From: Acidimicrobiia bacterium
GTDB taxonomy: Bacteria; Actinomycetota; Acidimicrobiia; UBA5794; JAOTWH01
Assembly: GCA_029863035.1 (NCBI GenBank)
Contig: JAOTWH010000112.1
Location: 1 to 7,266 of the forward strand
DNA: 7,266 bases
Direction: 5' to 3'
Below the pieces are notes generated by a model. The model searched no databases, had not been told where the DNA came from, and saw nothing but the letters and a program-made list of their open reading frames with translations. The position numbers were made by a program, and so were the translations under genes. Shown here in pieces: positions 5,474 through 7,266 of the stretch (within the stretch, counting starts at the first letter, position 1; every line of letters begins with the position of its first letter).

Positions 5474-5884
5474 CTAGCCGGCCACCGGTTCGAGGATGAC
5501 CACAGGGATCTCTCTGGTGGTCTTGGCTTCGTACTCGGCGAACTGGGGTCGGTTGGCCTTTTGCCGCTCCCAGATGGGGGCCCTCTCCTCATCGTCGGCG
5601 ACCCGGGCGATCACTTCGACCGTGTCTGAACCCAGCTCTATCGATGTCTTGGGATTGGCCCTGAGGTTGTGATACCAAGAGGGATGGCTGGCGGCTCCCA
5701 TCTTGGAGGCAAAGATCGCGTAGCCGTGCCCCAGATCTTGGTACTGGAGGGGATTGATCCTGGCCTCTCCCGATTTGGCTCCGATGCTGTGAAGGAGGAG
5801 AAGGGTGGCTCCCTCGAAGTGCCCGCCCACTGTGCCATCGTTAGCTCGGAATTCGTCGATGACCGCCTTGTTTCGGTCGCTCAC
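5474..5884 (-). CDS. DDN-family F420-dependent nitroreductase-like protein
   Basis: A 136-residue split-barrel protein of the deazaflavin (F420)-dependent nitroreductase family, whose best-known member, Ddn, activates nitroimidazoles and reduces quinones in mycobacteria. Family landmarks appear in order: NKAVIDEFRAN (5-15), LLLLHSIGAKSGEARINPL (28-46), YAIFASKMGAASHPSWYHNL (55-74), RANPKTSIELG (75-85), and the C-terminal FAEYEAKTTREIPVVILEP (115-133). The SHPSWYHNL segment and the KSGxxRxNPL turn belong to the F420-phosphate side of the site. Length is normal. The likely role is reduction of an enone, quinone or other hydride acceptor at the membrane or in the cytosol; the substrate is unknown. 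The start is GTG 5884, with a strong Shine-Dalgarno inside the end of the LCP gene and a 4-bp stop/start overlap, so its translation is probably coupled to the LCP gene. It implies that the host makes F420. Confidence 0.92.
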   Translation of the reverse strand: MSDRNKAVIDEFRANDGTVGGHFEGATLLLLHSIGAKSGEARINPLQYQDLGHGYAIFASKMGAASHPSWYHNLRANPKTSIELGSDTVEVIARVADDEERAPIWERQKANRPQFAEYEAKTTREIPVVILEPVAG

Positions 5885-7029
5885 TGCACTATCTCCTTTG
5901 CCGGTTCGGGATTCATCTGTTGTCCGTTGGCGAAGAGGCTCAAGATGCGGGCGGCTTCTGACTCAATGGGAACCACATACGACACGCCACCCTGATTGGA
6001 AATGGTCACTGGAAGGGTGGCAGCATCGATCCCTCCGGAGCGCATCAGCGCCCACCCGAGCTTGGTCAGGTCGAACATCGACAGTCCCTCATCGGCCGTG
6101 AGACTGTCACCTACCCCGGAAGCCAGCCACGGGGCCTTCAACAAACTCGATGGAGATTTCGTGCTTGTCATGAGCTTGTTCAACACAAGTTGTTGGCGGC
6201 CCATGCGCCCGATATCGCTCTGGTTGATGCCCACCCAAGAGCCGTTCTGCAGCTCCTCGTAGCTCCGGGAGCGAACGAACGCTATCGCGCTGGGACCGTC
6301 GAGCGCCGTTGTCCCCGCCTCGACCGACAGACCCGATTTGATATCCCTGGCGGCGAACGGAAAATCCATGTCGACCCCGCCGAGACGATCGACCACGTTG
6401 GCGAAGTCGCCGAAGCCAACTTCGACGTAGTGATGGATGGGCATCCCGAGGAAACCCCTCACCGTTCGCACCAGGAGGTCCGGGCCACCCAGGGCGTAGG
6501 CCGCGTTGATCTTGTTCACGCCTTCACCAGGTACGTCGACCTTGAGGTCGCGAGGGAGGCTGAGCAGCTGTAGCCGCCCATCAGCGACGTGCGCCACCAT
6601 GATCACGTCTGCCCGTTGTCCGGCGAAGTCTCCGAAGAAGCCGCCGAGCTCCTCGGGAACGTCCTCTCTGCTGTCGCTGCCGACCAGGAGATAGTTGACA
6701 GGCCCTGACGATGTTGCGTCCAGGCTCAACAAGTCGCTCCGTGGGATGCGCTCGATGCTGGCGTTGAAAAGCATCGCCGAAAGACCAAACCAGGCTGCCC
6801 CTGCTACCAGAACAACGACCGCGAACCAGATGACCAAACGACGCCAGCGACGCTTCTTGGGCGGTGCCTGAGCTGGAGGGGCGGGTTCGATTGGGGGCGG
6901 GTCCTCGAACCCCGAGCGCGGTGCAAGCCGCGGAGTCTTCGGTTGTTGAGGACGAAAAGTGGTTGTTTGGCGAGTATCCAAGATGATTCCAGTCGCGAAC
7001 AACGGCCGACGGAACGCCGACCGCGCCAC
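5881..7029 (-). CDS. LytR-CpsA-Psr (LCP) family cell-wall glycopolymer ligase
   Basis: A membrane-anchored phosphotransferase expected to attach lipid-carried glycopolymers to peptidoglycan; in actinobacteria typically arabinogalactan or similar polymers. In the 382-residue frame, residues 1-64 are a Pro/basic cytoplasmic tail, one membrane helix lies at about 65-85 (RRLVIWFAVVVLVAGAAWFG), and the LCP domain outside covers about 110-290. Conserved parts are NYLLVGSDSRE (112-122), GQRADVIMVAHV (138-149), LSLPRDLKVDVPG (156-168) and KINAAYALGG (173-182). FVRSRSYEELQNG (251-263) and the Asp/Arg cluster SDIGRMGRQQ (271-280) follow. These supply the expected metal and pyrophosphate-binding Asp/Arg residues. 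A C-terminal tail of about 90 residues follows. The start is uncertain: GTG 7029 gives the full frame, but a TATCAT box only 2 nt upstream would place transcription inside it, so TTG 6981 (GGAA 5 nt upstream) is a real alternative. The stop overlaps the DDN-family start. Confidence 0.92.
   Translation of the reverse strand: MARSAFRRPLFATGIILDTRQTTTFRPQQPKTPRLAPRSGFEDPPPIEPAPPAQAPPKKRRWRRLVIWFAVVVLVAGAAWFGLSAMLFNASIERIPRSDLLSLDATSSGPVNYLLVGSDSREDVPEELGGFFGDFAGQRADVIMVAHVADGRLQLLSLPRDLKVDVPGEGVNKINAAYALGGPDLLVRTVRGFLGMPIHHYVEVGFGDFANVVDRLGGVDMDFPFAARDIKSGLSVEAGTTALDGPSAIAFVRSRSYEELQNGSWVGINQSDIGRMGRQQLVLNKLMTSTKSPSSLLKAPWLASGVGDSLTADEGLSMFDLTKLGWALMRSGGIDAATLPVTISNQGGVSYVVPIESEAARILSLFANGQQMNPEPAKEIVQ
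5891..5899 (-). promoter_or_regulatory. Strong Shine-Dalgarno for the DDN-family gene
   Basis: On the minus strand AAAGGAGAT lies inside the last codons of the LCP gene, with GGAG 8 nt before the GTG at 5884. It fixes the GTG start and is the clearest ribosome binding site in the window, in contrast to the leaderless-looking genes. Confidence 0.75.
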
Positions 7030-7031
7030 GG

Positions 7032-7037
7032 ATGATA
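7032..7037 (-). promoter_or_regulatory. TATCAT -10-like box upstream of the LCP gene
   Basis: TATCAT on the minus strand is a five-of-six match to TATAAT and fits TANNNT. It ends 2 nt before GTG 7029, so a transcript from it would start near 7025, inside the annotated frame. No -35 with normal spacing was found. The spacer 7030-7181 between the divergent LCP and dehydrogenase genes holds nothing else I can support. Confidence 0.35.
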
Positions 7038-7169
7038 CAACGACTTTTCACACCAACATGTCAGTCAGGGAAGCGGCCATGGCGATGGTCGCTCCTCTCA
7101 CGGTGTGGACGGCGAGTGGCGTTCCGTCTTCGTGGTCGCTCGACGTCCAACCTGCCCGACCCATCCTCT

Positions 7170-7175
7170 TAGGCT
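7170..7175 (+). promoter_or_regulatory. TAGGCT -10-like box for the dehydrogenase gene, leaderless
   Basis: TAGGCT fits TANNNT and ends exactly 6 nt before the ATG at 7182, the same geometry as the GNAT gene. No Shine-Dalgarno is present, so the transcript probably starts at the ATG. No clear -35. Confidence 0.4.
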
Positions 7176-7181
7176 CGCCGC

Positions 7182-7266
7182 ATGACCTGGACCGCAAACG
7201 ACATCCCCGACCAGTCGGGGAAGGTGGCCGTCGTAACCGGCGCCAACGGCGGCCTTGGGTTGGAGA
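7182..7266 (+). CDS. Short-chain dehydrogenase/reductase, N-terminus only
   Basis: Only 28 codons are inside the window, but they are distinctive: MTWTANDIPDQSGKVAVVTG followed by ANGGLGLE. This is the first beta strand and the TGxxxGxG nucleotide-binding loop of the classical SDR Rossmann fold. The DIPDQSGK lead-in is typical of a large actinobacterial SDR group often labelled oxidoreductase or protochlorophyllide-reductase-like. It would use NAD(P)(H); the substrate and the catalytic Tyr-x-x-x-Lys lie beyond the edge. The start is supported by the TAGGCT box 6 nt upstream. It is divergent from the LCP gene. Confidence 0.85.
   Translation, partial: MTWTANDIPDQSGKVAVVTGANGGLGLE

Noticed and set aside
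7059..7266. Plus-strand frame from ATG 7059, open to the window edge
   Set aside because: From 7182 it is out of frame with the clear SDR N-terminus, and its translation is Arg/Pro-rich as expected of a shadow frame.

Overview
The window looks like chromosomal DNA of a GC-rich actinobacterium. The pointers are a predicted F420-dependent nitroreductase (DDN family), a two-domain GNAT resembling mycothiol synthase, a LytR-CpsA-Psr cell-wall ligase, a secreted beta-propeller with a long Thr-only linker (common in Acidimicrobiia and related lineages), frequent GTG starts, and several genes with a TANNNT -10 box just in front of the start codon and no Shine-Dalgarno (leaderless style). Placement below phylum level is a guess.

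Layout. From 1 to 1110, on the minus strand, an exported M14 zinc carboxypeptidase (C-terminus cut by the window edge) follows a 54-residue Arg/Glu-rich small protein. A pirin gene is transcribed divergently (1237-2121, plus). It converges on a minus-strand pair: a secreted YVTN-type beta-propeller protein, then a TfoX N-domain protein 10 bp downstream. The divergent spacer 3722-3904 is not empty. It holds what looks like the two ends of a decayed gene (3750-3856, minus), whose middle is missing and whose reading frame is broken. On the plus strand follow a 148-residue lipoprotein of unknown function (3905-4351) and the tandem GNAT (4398-5354), with a possible 39-codon ORF overlapping the GNAT stop by 4 bp. 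These converge on a minus-strand pair, LCP ligase then DDN-family reductase, joined by a GTGA stop/start overlap. At the right edge a short-chain dehydrogenase starts on the plus strand and is cut after 28 codons.

How the genes relate. Most appear to be independent housekeeping or envelope genes in short one- or two-gene units. Convincing linkage is limited to the LCP/DDN translational coupling and the propeller/TfoX close spacing. Four products are predicted to be exported or membrane-anchored (carboxypeptidase, propeller, lipoprotein, LCP). I see no mobile element, CRISPR array, tRNA, rRNA or defence cassette, and no coherent undescribed multi-gene system. The most interesting items are the internally deleted gene remnant, the coupled small ORF after the GNAT, the Arg-rich small protein, and the repeated leaderless promoter arrangement.
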